Assembly: GCA_012845835.1 (NCBI GenBank)
Contig: JABAKD010000025.1
Coordinates: forward strand, 3,269,819-3,333,818
Direction: 5' to 3'
DNA: 64,000 nucleotides
Source of the DNA: Undaria pinnatifida
Lineage: Eukaryota; Sar; Phaeophyceae; Laminariales; Alariaceae
Below, piece after piece: positions 32,041 through 44,509 of the stretch (positions within the stretch are counted from its first letter, which is position 1; each line of letters opens with the position of its first letter). The translations under genes were made by a program, and so were the position numbers. The notes beneath the pieces were generated by a model. It saw nothing but the letters and a program-made list of their open reading frames with translations. It searched no databases and had not been told where the DNA came from.

Positions 32041-32240
32041 AACTTTTTACCAGTGGTCAAACGGAATAATACCTCCTAATCCCTCAACCAAGGGCGTCCA
32101 CGGCAGGCTCTCCCAGGGCAATACCACAACATTACGGTTAATGCCTTTACAAATGGAAACCCGTTTTTTGGGGGAAAAATACTTGAAATTCGCATAGGAA
32201 GGGGCTTGGGGGCTGTAAAGGGGTTAAGGGGTTGGGTTGG
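32041..32240. repeat. Fragments of two interspersed families
   Basis: 32041-32090 carries the CAGTGGTCAAACGG..TAATACC word of the tRNA-related units. 32136-32232 (GGAAACCCGTTTTTTGGGG, then GGGGGCTGTAAAGGGGTT) matches 59485-59573. Confidence 0.7.
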
Positions 32241-32799
32241 GCCTACGCCCGTGTCTCGATTCCGTCAACGGAAATGCTTTCTACGGGTTGGGTCTACGCC
32301 CGTGCCTTGATTCCATAATCGGAAACGCTTCCTATTAATATCCTATCAATATTAATAGCGCCAACAATCTTGGCAAAATCCGTGACCCGCCAATCCCAGG
32401 AAGATCCATCCAAAAAATTGTGAAAAAAAAAAAATGTTGTAGTAGGAAGATGGCGGGGCGTGGCGGGGCGGCCGCGATAGAGCCAGTCGTGCGTGCACAA
32501 GTCGCCCCACCTCCCCCCTATTATTCGTGTATCATACGATATCGTACGAGTGGGGATGACATGCTTCCGCTTATTCCAAATAGCTACGTATAATACAGGA
32601 TTTTTCTTCAAAACAAGGGTCAGGGCTAGTGAAGGTTGTAATAGCACCAGGAGGGAGAAGGAGGAAACATGCTTGCGGAGTTGAGTCTGTACTCCACGTA
32701 TGCAGATCCGGCACAACAGTTACGGCAGCTGTGGGATCTACTGTATGTAGATGATCTAGATTATCTAGATCGCGACTTGGGTATTAGAAATCTTGTGTA

Positions 32800-33425
32800 C
32801 AGCGAGTACTCGGAGTATTTTGCCAGTACTGATGACCAAAATACTGGGAGTATTGGGAGTACGGGCATTGCTGATGGTCGAAAAACTGCCAGTACCGTGA
32901 ATATAAGCAGCCCAAAACCGCCAGTATAAGCAGTACTCGAAGTACAAGCATCGTAATTACGTAAATACTGCACGTACTCAAAAGCATGACCGGTATTGAA
33001 CACCGAAATACTGCAGTATAGTATACGGGTAAAATACTCCGAGTATTATTGCCACCTGCAGTACCTCGCAGTACGAAACCCTGAAATCCTCCAAGTAATA
33101 CTCCACCTCCTAGCACTAAACGGTGAAATACTGCGAGAGTTGGAAGTATGAGCAGCACTACACTAGCAGTCGAAATGCCGAAAGTATCATGAGCATGACA
33201 AGTGTAGAACCCAAACATACTTGAAGAACTCGAAGTAGTCCAAATTATCCAACCCCAAAATACTTCATTTTCCGGGAGTATACCCAGTCCTAAGTACGTC
33301 AAGTACTGGGAGTATCTCAAGTACCGAACCCCGAGTTACTGCGAGAACTTGCAGCTAGTTTCGCAACACACCATAAATACTGCGAGTACACGAAGTACTT
33401 CTGTGACAGTACTCCGAGTGGGAAA
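32800..33425. repeat. Degenerate AGTACT/AGTATT array
   Basis: Words such as GGGAGTATT, CGAAGTAC, CTGCGAGTAC and CCAGTACTG recur every 10-25 bp for about 600 bp, giving many short self-complementary segments. There is no fixed unit. Confidence 0.75.
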
Positions 33426-33566
33426 TGCGTTGTTGGTCGGTGTTGGGAAGCGTGCCCCTCATGGGTTCCGGTGTCTTCGGTTGGTCTCTCCTCATGGCTC
33501 GCTGGATAGACTCAAAGTTTTTATGCATTATTTCCCTAAATATGCTCAAAGACAGACATAACAGGG

Positions 33567-33613
33567 CTAGGCAGGGTAGGGCAGGGTAGCGCAAGGTAAG
33601 GCAGGGTAGTGAG
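33567..33613. repeat. Short tandem repeat GGCAGGGTA
   Basis: About five imperfect 10-bp units of GGCAGGGTAG. Confidence 0.8.
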
Positions 33614-33799
33614 ATGAAGGACGTCCTGCTTGTCCCATCATCGTCACCTACATTTTCGCCCATTCATGATGGCCTAGACGCGAGTGTAACATCTGATATC
33701 ACGTGTTTTCACCTCAACAATGGCACGGTTTCACGTCCAATCTATAAACTATCCTCTACCGTACATTATACTGCTGTACCTCGTATTAAACTGTGTATG

Positions 33800-33930
33800 T
33801 ATACAGCAGTGTACAACTCGACGCGAGTCGACGAGGCAAGAAAAATGCCGAACTCTTCTCGCGATAAAAATGAAGGCGCTTACTGTAGTGGGGAGGGGGG
33901 AGAAGGGCCTGCTATGTGGCCCCGGATCTG
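33800..33930 (+). repeat. Interspersed repeat shared with 46710-46850
   Basis: GCGAGTCGACGAGG..AGAA, AAATGAAG.CGC, CCCCGGATCTGAGTT and GGGAGGGAG occur in the same order at 46710-46850. Confidence 0.7.
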
Positions 33931-34119
33931 AGTTACTACTGGGAGGGAGCACGAGAGTAGCGCGAGGATCACCAACGGCATGCAAAAAGATGAAATAAAA
34001 CGTATACGAAGGACCACAAAGTTTGTATCTCTCCAACACATCAGAACGGACTCTGGGTGTACTGATGTCGTTGGGTAGAAAGAACGAAAGACAACACACG
34101 CACATGATGTATGGTATTA

Positions 34120-34350
34120 GAAAAGATGAAAAAATACACTTGAGCTGTATAAGATCGACCAAAAATGTTTTTTTGATCAAAACTCAGCTTTGCAAGCTGC
34201 GTGTGATAGTTCGATCGCGCCTGTTACGGGGTATGTATACCCTCGTGAAGGATACAGGTCGGTGACTCCCCTGCTAACGCCAGGGTCAACAGGACTTGGA
34301 CGTTCAGCCTTGTTCTGCGCACGGAAACTCCACAACACATTGGAGGACAA
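34120..34350 (+). repeat. Family A, copy 3
   Basis: Full-length-looking copy with CAGCTTTGCAAGCTG, GTTCGATCGCGCC and GAAGGATACAGGTCGGTGAC. Confidence 0.85.
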
Positions 34351-34387
34351 AACCAGACATCCGTAGAATTCAGTATGCATGCAACAG

Positions 34388-34495
34388 TAGTTGAGTTAAA
34401 TCGACACACGACGCGCATGAAAATACGTGGAAGTGTGGTGAGCTAAAGCTTTATTTTTCCCCATCCGCCGGAGGATAAAAAAAACAAGAAAAAAA
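34388..34495 (+). repeat. A-tailed repeat family B, copy 1
   Basis: GAGTTAAATCGACACACGA, GAAAATACGTGGAAGTGTGG and CCCCATCCGCCGGAGGATAA, then an A-rich tail. Other copies: 38082-38185, 40706-40800, 44025-44090 (minus) and 58158-58232 (minus). The A tail suggests retroposition. Confidence 0.85.
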
Positions 34496-34529
34496 AAAGC
34501 ATGAAACAATAAGTGTTATAGTGTGAGTT

Positions 34530-34740
34530 AGCTGTTGGAGTGGGCTACTTTAGTCTACCGGGTTTGTACGCAAGTTCCTGTGTACTCCCTGTATATGTAT
34601 CGTGTGGCAGGCCAGCGGAGGTCCAGCCCAGGCCCGATGCTCGGGGTCTTTCGCTGTCGAGTCATGATGGGACATGCGGTGGAAGTAGATCGCTTCTGCT
34701 CCGAAGTGATCTCTTTTTTGCTCTTGATGTGATCCAAAGG
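34530..34740 (+). repeat. Partner of inverted repeat 29900-30120
   Basis: Opposite orientation to 29900-30120, about 4.4 kb away, with good similarity throughout. Confidence 0.85.
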
Positions 34741-37419
34741 CAAACTACTCTCACACACCTGTATTGCTCGACTGAAGACCGACGAGTGAAATCTAGCGTT
34801 CTGCATCAGGCGTCGGCGGTGCACACTTGATCCTAAACCTCTTCGAGCGCCCATCTCAAACACAACCAGGGAATACACAAACTAAGGCGTGGATCCAAAA
34901 CGCCAGATTCCTGCATTCTCTAGTCTGCAGATAGAAGCTCTGGCGCTAAAACAGAATTGGTCGAAAGTGCGTCACCGTATCCGATTGTTTAACACATGTA
35001 TATACCAGGTACACACTATGTACCAGTACTTGGTACGGCGGTAGAGTCGTACCTGGTATGAACTACCTGACACGTGTTATGCCCGAACGCAAAATAGGTG
35101 GTCCGCGTTGCGACTGCTGTGCCAAAAACCAGCAGTCTCCACTCCAGACAATCACCCATAATAGCTCAGAATATGTCTGTTCAAATCGTATGATATCGGC
35201 GCTGCTGTGCCTGCCTGCGCAATGCTGCTCCCGCTGTGTGCTTAGAGCGTCCCAGTTACCTGGTACACGAGAAGCCCATTTTACGAACATTTTGCTCGCT
35301 GTCGTAGTACAGCAGTAGTATTAATAGCAAGTGTTATATTCGCGATATGATAACACCAACGACGTTGATTTACGGCAAGAAGGGCGAAAATTATGAGAAG
35401 ACACTCCCAAGAAGCAAGTGCGCCCTGTACACGTACGTATGTATTCAGAACCTGCCGGCAGCTACCCGGCAGCAGCTATGGCAAGCACCGCTTTCATTAG
35501 ACTGACCGGCGTCGCTGAAACTGGCTCTTCTTCTGCCGCTGCTGCTGCTGTCTGAAAGTACGTCCTCGCTGCTGACTGGAACTATCCTGCGCCGCGACAT
35601 CGCCCCGGCGCGACGACCTCAAGCAAACCCAAACTAGAGTCCAATCCCACGACAAGATGATGATAGTCAAATCACGAGACCAACCACCCACCAAGCAAGC
35701 TGGAAGAGGATAGCTCTCGCGTTCTACAACGTGCGACTAGCATATTATAATAAAAAAGGGTTTTTGCCTAAATCAGGTATACCTGGTCACTTCCAGGCCA
35801 AAATCAGTTACGAACAAAAAACAAGTACAAATCACACGCCAGGAACCCTCCTATTGGCGGCCAGCCTCACATCGCACCTGATTTTGGCTTGAAATGGCCA
35901 GGTACACCTGGCTCCGTCTACTCTGCCTAGCTTTCAACTGATATTGCCGTATACAGCACAATGGACACAGACTGCAGCAGTCCGTCTGCCCCACCCCGCG
36001 TCGAGGTCGGCTCAGTTTCTATTACGAGTATAATATACGTGCAGCAGTAGTACAGCAAAGGAACTTCGTGCCACCGTGTGCAAGCGGCTCCTCGAGGATA
36101 GTCGAGGCTTTTAATCTGGCAACGGGGGGGGCGCCGTTGTAACTACTCTTGCCGTGAAGCACGGGCTACTATAATGTAGTATGTACACGTGCTGCGCCTC
36201 TTCCCAATGATCATAGTTGGGATATTTCACTGGCATGAGGCTACTCGTACGAGGTCTCCTCCCGCTTCCCGCCATCAAATACTTGCCACAGCTTCTTGCT
36301 GAAATGGTCGTACGGAAAGTGAGAAGTTCAATCTCAAACTAATCTCCATGACATTTGTTTAATTCGTTCGAGTATGTGCTATCGATGTGGCAACTATATC
36401 GCGAACTATTTTTTTACTCTCCAGCTTCTGGACAAGCCATGGTCACAGGTGTCGTCCCTTCTCCCCCCCGGTTCTTGCCTTCAATCTTTATCGCGCATAG
36501 GGTTCAGCAATCCCACTGCTCGTCAATTTTTCATCGAGTGTTGCTAACTCACGCTCTCGCGCTTTCCGCAAGTCGATTTGTGCACACAAAAAAGTCCCCA
36601 CGAATTTATACGAGTTATGCACTCGGGGGTATTCGAACTCACGAAACTGACCTATACCAGGGTCGAGGATAACCTGATACGCCACCGGGGCGACCGGCTA
36701 TATACATACCTGGTGCAACAGTAGTGGAAGGAGTAACAGCAGTGAGTGTGATCACGAAAACAGTCTGAGCACACAGATACGAATACAAAAAAACCCACAC
36801 AAGAACTATCAATATTTTGGAGGACGCACATTCTCTTATCATTTCGTTGCTCAGGCAACTACCCCCAACAAATACCTACAAAAACATTGACATGTGTGTA
36901 GAGAAACTTTTCAAAACATGTTATGATTTCTCATGGTAAAAAAATCCTGAAAAACACCGCTCGACGCGTGCGTTTTTTATCAGAATGTACCCGATTTTGG
37001 CTCAAAGTGACAAGGTATAACTGATTCTGGCTTCAGCCAATTAAAAAAACACTGGTAAAGCGGCAGTCAGCAGCAGTAGAATTTCTACTGGTATAATCGT
37101 GAAGATGACGAATGGTTGTGTTAATATTAACATAAAACAAGACAAAAAAAATAATCTGCTGCTGTGTACTGGTACCACGAGAAAATGCAGGAAAGCACAC
37201 AAAAAAGAGAAAACGGAGCGACCGACTCCTATCTAGCAAGGCCAAAGCCAAAACCAAAAAAAAAAGGAGCGTTGTGATTTCTGTGTGAATCGAGAAAACG
37301 TAAAAACACGATCTGTCGCAGCATGGAGTTTGGCGGAACAGAGAGAAACATATCGCAAGGATTGGTGGTGGTTGCAGTAGGGAGAAACTCGGTTTGGGTG
37401 CCAAGGGCATTGCACATCT
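34741..37419. other. No gene seen
   Basis: Several ATACCTGGTAT-type words (35007, 35048, 35779, 36710) lie in unique sequence. A degenerate tRNA-like segment lies near 36600-36690 (minus). Confidence 0.4.
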
Positions 37420-37863
37420 GCACGTACTTCCGTTCCCCTTGCCGCCTGGGTAAGATATGCTGCGAGGCATGCCCTAGCAGGCTTGTGGCGAGTGGGGGGG
37501 GTCTTTCTGGCGGGTGTAAGGCCTCCAGACAGCAGGCGCGTTCGTCTGTGCTCACGATTTCCGTGCGGTTCGTACGGTGCAGGCGGCCCAACCGCTGTGG
37601 TTTGTTGCAGCGAGTTGGTTAGTTGTGGGAACGGGGGAACTCTCGTACGCCGTTGAGTGGATACCCGCGGCCATGTGAGTTAAGCTTGCACATTGGATCA
37701 TTTCACCTGTGCGCCTTCTTCTTCGTATCTTTCGTTTTTAGGCGGGATTAAAGCGTAGTATTTCCAGGACGAATTTTGATTTCATTTATTTTTGTTCGGA
37801 TATTCCTAGGGCTCCAGCACCTTTGTGACGACAGACCCTAGATGTTCGACAAAAGTTAATGAG

Positions 37864-37923
<60 letters not shown>

Positions 37924-37925
37924 CG
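37420..37925 (+). mobile_element. (CAA)n-tailed repeat family C, copy 1
   Basis: Order: GGCATGCCCTAGCAGGCTTG head, GACAGCAGGCGCGTTCGTCT, GGATACCCGCGGCCATGTGA, GGACGAATTTTGATTTCATT, CTCCAGCACCTTTGTG, then about 18 CAA units. A microsatellite 3' tail with a conserved 3' end is typical of non-LTR retroposons. No coding capacity is visible. Confidence 0.8.
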
Positions 37926-38081
37926 TACATACGACTGGGCAGGAAATTGCACAGATACACAATATTGTGTTTTTTCAACTATTTCACCCCCGTGACGTCA
38001 TCAAGAGGCAGTCATATAGTGTATTCCGTATAGGTTACGAGGGTTAGGGTGGAACTCGTAGCGTTGGGCTGCGAAAGCAAC

Positions 38082-38185
38082 TGAGTTAAATCGACACACG
38101 AAGCGTATGAAAATACGTGGAAGTGTGGTGAGCTAAAGCTTTACTTTTCCCCATCCGCCGGAGGATAAAAAAAAAAGAGGAAAAA
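38082..38185 (+). repeat. A-tailed family B, copy 2
   Basis: Nearly identical to 34388-34495, ending GGAGGATA and an A run. Confidence 0.9.
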
Positions 38186-38252
38186 AAGAGTTATTCCATC
38201 CATGGTGAAAAACACAATAATGATGTAAGACACCCAGGAATTCGCAGCGACA

Positions 38253-38335
38253 GATGCAGCAACGTCGGCCCAGCAGTGGCAACAGCAACAGCAGCAGCAG
38301 CAGCGCAGGAGCAGCAGCAGCAGTGGCAGAGAGTC
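38253..38335. repeat. CAG/CAA microsatellite
   Basis: A tract of CAGCAGCAACAG and AGCAGCAGCAG words. A Gln or Ser run in open frames here is compositional. Confidence 0.7.
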
Positions 38336-38850
38336 GACCACTGGAGCATCAGGGATACAACGCGTACGGTAGCGGCATTGATCGCAATCTACCGGACGGA
38401 GCGTTGTGGTTTCTGTGCGAATCGGGAAAATGGAAAATTCAGTTTTAACCAAGCATTTTTTACTCGGTTTTTAGTAAGTATACCCCCCTGCTGTCTGGCT
38501 TTTAGCACCGCAGTCCCGACGTGGGGACAAAACACTTGGAGTTAAACTGGGGTAAATTTAGGAGTTGGAAAAGGGTTAAAAACAGGTGTTGGTAAGATTT
38601 TATTTTGTTGTGCGCCCGTTGAATTTGACACAAGTGTGTTGTGTGTGGATGGTGGTGGTGGTTATTAATAGCTAGATATCATAATGTTTGTATACATTCT
38701 CCGTGGTGGTTGGTTCTTCAACACGAATAGTCGAAATACTGTACTCCAACGACCAGGGCATATTCGCATTTTCGTGCGGTTGATGTAAATCGTACTTACT
38801 TGTACAGAACAGTAATGAATACTATTGATAGTACCAGTGCAACTGCTGAG

Positions 38851-39840
38851 GAATGAAAAATACACTTCAGCTGTGAGGCCATTTCTTATGCAGTCGGATT
38901 CCCCCAGTCGAAAACGGCCCTTTTCGACTGGACTTTTTTTCGACTGGATTCTTCTGGTCCTTCTTTTTATCGTCAGTCGAGTCGTTTTTATAGTTTTTTT
39001 GCTTTTCCTAGAGGCGGTTGGTGTGAGGGAGTACTGCTGTACAGCAGGCAAAATCGGTTGGCAGCTCTGTGCTTCGCGCTGTCTCCGCGAGCAACGGCTC
39101 GACGAACCTTCGTCCCAGCGAGTTGGTGGCTTTGGGCTTAGCCGAAAGCCGCCAAAACTACGTTCGTGGAGTTGCACTCAGCCGAGAGCCGCCAAAGCTA
39201 CAGCAGCCGCAGCCGTTGTTGGCAGCATGGGATCGAGACCGCGCGCTGCTGCCGTCGTGTGATGCACGCTGCTGGCGAGCGGAACTAGGAATGCGCCACG
39301 CTGACTTGCTGCGAGAAGCAATAGCAGGGATAGCCAAGCCAGCGTCAGCGCCTTGTATGATACTGCAGTGTGGTACCTGGTATGGGTGTGTGGCCGTGTG
39401 GCCGTGTGGGTGTGTGTTCGGTGGTGGGATGGGTGATGCGATCGGTTCAAAAAACACGTGCAACACTTTTTCGACTGAGTTTTTCGACTGAAGGATCCAG
39501 TCGAAAAAGTCGAGTTTTTCGACTGGATCCGCCAGTCGGAATTCTCAGTCGAAAAAAGTTTAGTCAAAAAAGCCCTTGTTCGACTGCGTAAGAAAGCCCA
39601 ATTTGGGCTTGAGTCGAAAAAGGCCGTTTTCGACTGACAAATCCGACTGCATAAGAAATGGCCTGAGCTCGACCAAGAACGTTTTTTTGGTCAAAACTCA
39701 GCTTTGCAAGGTGCGTGTGATCCAGCAGCACTTCGATTGCACCTGCTACCGGGGGGGTGTATACTATTAATATTAATAGCTAGTGTATACCCTCGTGAAG
39801 GATACAGGTCGGTGACTCCCCTGCTAATGCCATTTATCAC
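38851..39840 (+). repeat. Family A, copy 4, split by the TIR element
   Basis: Left part 38851-38876 (AAAATACACTTCAGCTGTGA) and right part 39664-39840. The right part also contains an extra ACTATTAATATTAATAGCTA segment at about 39765-39785 not seen in other copies. Confidence 0.85.
38877..39663 (+). mobile_element. 787-bp TIR element, PIF/Harbinger-like, nested in family A
   Basis: Terminal inverted repeats GGCCATTTCTTATGCAGTCG and the exact complement bound the element. TGA occurs on both flanks (38874-38876 and 39664-39666) as a 3-bp target duplication. The family A copy around it becomes continuous when the element and one TGA are removed. GGCC ends and a 3-bp duplication suggest PIF/Harbinger, though the usual target is TTA/TAA. 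No transposase is visible. A copy lies at 30190-30925. Confidence 0.88.
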
Positions 39841-40269
39841 ATATTATACGAGAACCTTTCCTAGAGAAATACAAGGCGCTTTTACGTGCGGTAGCTGGAA
39901 ACTACGGAGTATCGCACGACCAGGCACCACGGCGGTATTATTGTTAAAATAACCAACTTCAACTTTGCTGTGCATTCCTTTTACCCCCTCCCCTGCACAA
40001 AACAAATGATCCCACACACACGCAACACAACAACACATTCTCCAAGTAGCGGTCGTTAGTCCCGTAAAACGTTGGTGCGCTTCTTGGGAATAATCGCGGA
40101 CAAAGCTCATTATCTTTCTCCCATCATCCATATTTCTTACTCTATGATATGATAATTCGCATTTTTTTATAATAACTCGCGCACAGGTCTAAATCACGCG
40201 AGAGAGCGGCCTATCCGTCGCGTGGGACAGCATTATTATTACATTTACTTCATCTCTCAAGTTTTGTTT

Positions 40270-40375
40270 TAAACTTTTTCGCCAAGGGGTACTACTCCAC
40301 TCCAGCGTGACTGGAGCCTGTGCTGTGACCCTGGACTTGGTGATGCAAGGTAATTTGACAACAACAACGGCGGAG
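40270..40375 (+). repeat. Family C 3' end, short copy
   Basis: GTGACTGGAGCCTGTGCTGT, then GACCCTGGACTTGG and ACAACAACAA. Only the conserved 3' end of the CAA-tailed family is present. Confidence 0.7.
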
Positions 40376-40705
40376 GGCCAACGGCGGAGGACCAATGCCC
40401 GAGTGGAGAGGGCGGACCGTAACTGGACCAAGTCCGGCGGAATGCTGTTTTTGGCGCGCGGGAGGGGGGGTTGGTGGGCGAGCTTGCGCAAGTCTCACAC
40501 TACCCGGACGGGTGACTTTCCGGGTGGCTATCTCCACCGATCCTGATCCCCAGGGATCAAGTCGGGTCGTGATACTCACGCATCCGTATACAACGGCAGC
40601 TTGCGCTGCCTTGGCAGCAAGAGCGACCGTTGGTAGGGCAGCTCGTTCGTGTTGTCGTCGCCACGGGAACTGAAGGACAAACCAGCTTAATTAGCACTAG
40701 ATTGC

Positions 40706-40808
40706 GAATAAAATTGAGTTAGAAAGACACACAACATGAATGAAAATAAGTGGAAGTGTGGTGTTTTACACTTCCCGATCCGCCTTGAGTAAGCATAAAG
40801 AAACAACG

Positions 40809-40839
<31 letters not shown>

Positions 40840-40845
40840 CGAACG
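40706..40845 (+). repeat. Family B, diverged copy, next to (CAA)n
   Basis: TGAGTTAGAAAGACACACAA, AAATAAGTGGAAGTGTGGTG and CCGATCCGCC, followed by an AACAACAAC run at 40805-40840. Confidence 0.75.
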
Positions 40846-41832
40846 GCATACAGGTATACTTGATACATACATGTCGGGTATACCGCCGCGTAGAACACGC
40901 AAGAGCAACAAGATAACACGACCAAAACCCCCTCGGGTGATTTGCCAAGTTGATCTTCTCGGCCACGGGAGGAGAGCGCCAACAATGCCGAGCGATGCAT
41001 CCATTCACAGACACCGCTGGTGGTTGGTGCTGGATGTAGACGGGTGGAAGCATCAGGTAGAAACACCACTTCAATGTGCCAGAAAACACGTAGGACACGC
41101 TTATTATCTCGGGACGCGCAGTCCCAGGCTGATATTCAACAAACTAGGAGAGCGCCAACAACGCCAAGCGATGCACCTATCGATAAATAACGTATCTCGA
41201 AGAGATGTGTCCCTACACATCGAGTGTTTTCGACTGCCGTGTGCGCCCCCCACATATGTTTCTTGTTTTATGGTGGTATAAAATAGAAACCCGCCAAGTC
41301 ATCCCAGAGGGTTGTGTGTTATGGCATCATGTACACGGCACATACCGGTGTGATAGCAGCAGCAGTAAGCACGGCACATGCAGTATGGATCCTCCCGGGG
41401 GCACGGAGGGAGGGGTAGGCGGCGCTGGGTAGCTGTCTCCTCACGATTCGTGGTGTTATGGTAGCATCATATGCATGCGGCTGTACTGGTACGAGTCGGA
41501 TCAGGGGTATTTCGTTGGTTCAACCACAAGCCACATAATAACCAGGAGTAAAGGGGCTCCCGTGAAATTGCACGTAAGTGCAAGGTTTTTTAGATTTGCA
41601 CGTAAATTCAATAGCGATTTATGTATAGCGGCTCTTTATGTCCAGGTCCGCACAAAACGACGGTTACGCTGCCCAGACCAACCCGACCCCAGACCCGACC
41701 CCATACCTGACCCCAACCCTAACCCAACACTTTGGGGGGATCGAGGTCTGCTCTCGAGGTCGGCAGGGGCTGTACTGAGTTTACCTACAATCCTAAAAAC
41801 CTTGCACGTACGTAGGTGCAATTAAACGCCTG

Positions 41833-41950
41833 GTGGAAGTAAACTTATCATACTGCGTTGCTGTAGTTGCAGGTTCTCACATCGTGTACGAGTAAAGTTA
41901 TCATACTTAGTGTTGCTGTAGTTGCAGGTTCTCACATCGTGTACGAGTAT
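41833..41950 (+). repeat. Two tandem copies of about 57 bp
   Basis: TTGCTGTAGTTGCAGGTTCT and CACATCGTGTACGAGTA occur twice in succession. Otherwise 40850-42387 shows no gene; 42050-42190 is a CTT-rich pyrimidine tract. Confidence 0.9.
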
Positions 41951-42387
41951 ACACGTACATACCAGTGGAACATACATACCATACGTACGTCTCCTCAAAC
42001 TTACGGCGGGGTCCAATTCACGAAAAACGCGCACCACTCGAGCCATAATAATGTTTCTTCTTTTTTCCTTGCCTTGCTTCCTCTTCTTGTCTTGTCTTTT
42101 CTTGCTTTTCTAGTCTTCTTCTCTTTTCTCGCCTTCTTCGTTTTTGTTTCGTTTTCTTTTCTTTCCTTTCCTTTCCTTTATCTTTTTTTCTTTCCTTTGC
42201 TACTTTTTCCCCAATTGACTTACGCCTGTCGTGCGTATGCGTAGTGATGGATACTACGCGTAATACCTGGTATATACGTGGTAGTCTTCCTCGGGTGGCA
42301 ATCGGAATAGTTGGTTTCTCCAGGTGTGAGTAATGAGACGTATGCAGAGGCATTGACCTGGCACATCGAGGACTGACTCCCGATTTC

Positions 42388-42570
42388 ACTTTTATATGTT
42401 TCTGGTGGAGGCATGAATTGCGTCAGCTGTGATATACATGTATATGCGTGTACCACCTTGGGTTGTGTGTTATTCCCTGGGGTATTCCTCAGCTCCAGAG
42501 TGACTGGAGCCTGTCTGTGACCACGGACTTGATTATGCGAGTTAATGTGAGAACAACAATAACAATGTAG
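42388..42570 (+). repeat. Family C 3' end with alternative 5' body, copy 1
   Basis: TATATGTTTCTGGTGGAGGC, GTACCACCTTGGGTTGTGTG, CTCCAGAGTGACTGGAGCC, GTTAATGTGAGAACAACA. Shares its whole length with 52226-52400 and only its 3' end with 37420-37925. Confidence 0.85.
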
Positions 42571-42589
42571 TAAGGCGGGGCGATCATTG

Positions 42590-42980
42590 ATATTTGTTTT
42601 GTGGTTTTTGGTTCGATAGCTCTTGTTTCACTGCATGCCCGCGGCTCGTCACTCTGACAGCACTCCAGACAGCAGGCGCGTTCGTCTGTGCTCACGATTA
42701 CCGTGCGGTTCGTACGGTGCAGACAGCCCAACCGCTGTAGTTCGTATATGCCGTAGTTGAGTGGATACCCGCGGCCATGTGAGTTCAGTTTGCACGTTGG
42801 ATCTTTTTACTAAATGCGCCTTCGCATCGTCGTTTTTAGGCCGGAAAGCGTAGTATTCACCGGACGAATTTTGATTTCATTTGGTTTTTCGGATCTTCCT
42901 AGGGCTCCAGCACTTTTGTGTGACCACGGACCACTCTCGTAGATGTTTGAGAAAACAACAACAACAACAACAAAGTCGTA
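42590..42980 (+). repeat. Family C, copy 2
   Basis: Matches 37525-37925 with the same order of blocks and a short AACAACAAC tail at about 42955-42972. Confidence 0.85.
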
Positions 42981-44021
42981 GTGCAAACAAACGATACTTC
43001 GTATATACTATATTGTGAGACGATGGTCCCTTCGCAGGTTTCTCTTTCTTAAATGGTGTTATTAATAGTGTGGAGACACGCCACGAGGTGGGTTATGTGC
43101 GCAACCGCACGCTCGAGGGTCAACGATGAGGAAACACCTCAGAGTCTGCCTCGAGGAGCCAGGATGATATTGAAGAACTATAACCATAAGGAGGCGGTAC
43201 AATCTAGGGAATAGGGACTGGTATCCACAAAATATATACTACTTTTAACATACTACTGTTATTCCTTCCTGCTGGGTACGTGCTTCTTCCTTGCCCCCCT
43301 GCAGAAACTCAGGTTTCCCTCTCTCTGTCTTTCCGAAATACCTCCTTTTCGTTTTCTCTTGCTCCATATTCTTCTCTTTTATTGTTGTATTTTTTTCCGT
43401 GTGCATAGCCTGGTGTACTGGCTTGCACATGTTTTGCCCCTTTATCCACTGCGGTTGGCATTTTTCATGGCCAAATCACCTTGCTGTATTATGCGTGTCT
43501 CTGTCTTGTAGTTTTGTGACCACAAAGAGACCACAAAGAGAGCTCGTCTCACTATCAATAGGAAGCATCGGCACGGACACTGCTTGTAATGGATGTGGAT
43601 GGGTTGAAACAACAGCATAATAATGCGAGGACCCCCCCCCCTTGACATATATAATATTATTAGTTGGCCTCGGTTGGCACCGACGCTGTAAACATTATGT
43701 GTCTACGATTAGGGTTGGCGTTGGTTGCAACGACGCTGTAAAACATGCCAGCCACTGCGTTGGTTAGACAACCAGGGTAGGTGCCATTATATATAGACTA
43801 CTCGTACATATATTTTTTTTGCGGTCACCATGATGGTTATCGAGTTAGATCACATTGTGCGGGGTGAGAACCCTAACTCCGCACAAGGGGAATGATCGCA
43901 TCACGTAGTGTGAATATGGTAAGGCACCCACGAGGCAGTTACGCAGCAATACCCATTGCTGTCTCTGGAGTGGCCACACCAGAAAACAAAGTATAACTCA
44001 TTGGCGCTGTCATCCACAAGC

Positions 44022-44024
<3 letters not shown>
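42981..44024. other. No gene seen; repeated GTTGGCACCGACGCTGTAAA
   Basis: Two imperfect copies of a GTTGG..CGACGCTGTAAA segment lie at 43670-43745. A 109-codon open frame at 43291-43620 has no recognisable motif. Confidence 0.4.
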
Positions 44025-44058
<34 letters not shown>

Positions 44059-44090
44059 CCTCCGGCGGATGGGGAAAAATAAAGCATCCA
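44025..44090 (-). repeat. Family B, 3' fragment
   Basis: A long T run, then ATCCTCCGGCGGATGGGG and AAAAATAAAGC, the complement of the family B 3' end with its A tail. Confidence 0.85.
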
Positions 44091-44164
44091 CAAGCAAGAA
44101 AGTAGGCACAAGGTGCCGAAGTCCGTCTTACGAGCGCTTCTTGGAAGAATGCAAATGCATGCGA

Positions 44165-44295
44165 CTCACCGAACACCTCACGGCGCTTCGCCCTTGGTGC
44201 AAGCAGTGTCTGCCGGGTTGGTGAAAACCCAACGTGCTCGGTCCCCGCATAGTAGGGATGCGAGGGTCTATGGTCATACGACTACAGCCATGCAC
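44165..44295 (+). repeat. Interspersed repeat, copy 3 of 3
   Basis: GTGAAAACCCAACGTGCTCG and GGGATGCGAGGGTCTATGGT match the DUSP intron copies at 19205 and 19415. Confidence 0.75.
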
Positions 44296-44509
44296 AAACT
44301 GAGTACCCCCCCCCCCCCCGCTCCCCCGCCCGAATGATACAATACGGATACATACTCGTATTATTAGTGCCAGGTACTTGTTATAAGTACCTAAAGTAAG
44401 ATAGGTGGTGCGGACCAACCCAGGGACCAACACCCAACGATGTGGGCCAACAACCAGACAGACCCGAAACCCTCTCACACGCCGGACGGATCAGCTCACC
44501 GTAGCTCGA

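Noticed and set aside
36600-36690. tRNA gene on the minus strand
   Set aside because: Box A-like TGGCGTATCAGG and B-like GAGTTCGAATACC are present, but T-arm and acceptor do not pair. At best a degenerate tRNA-derived fragment.
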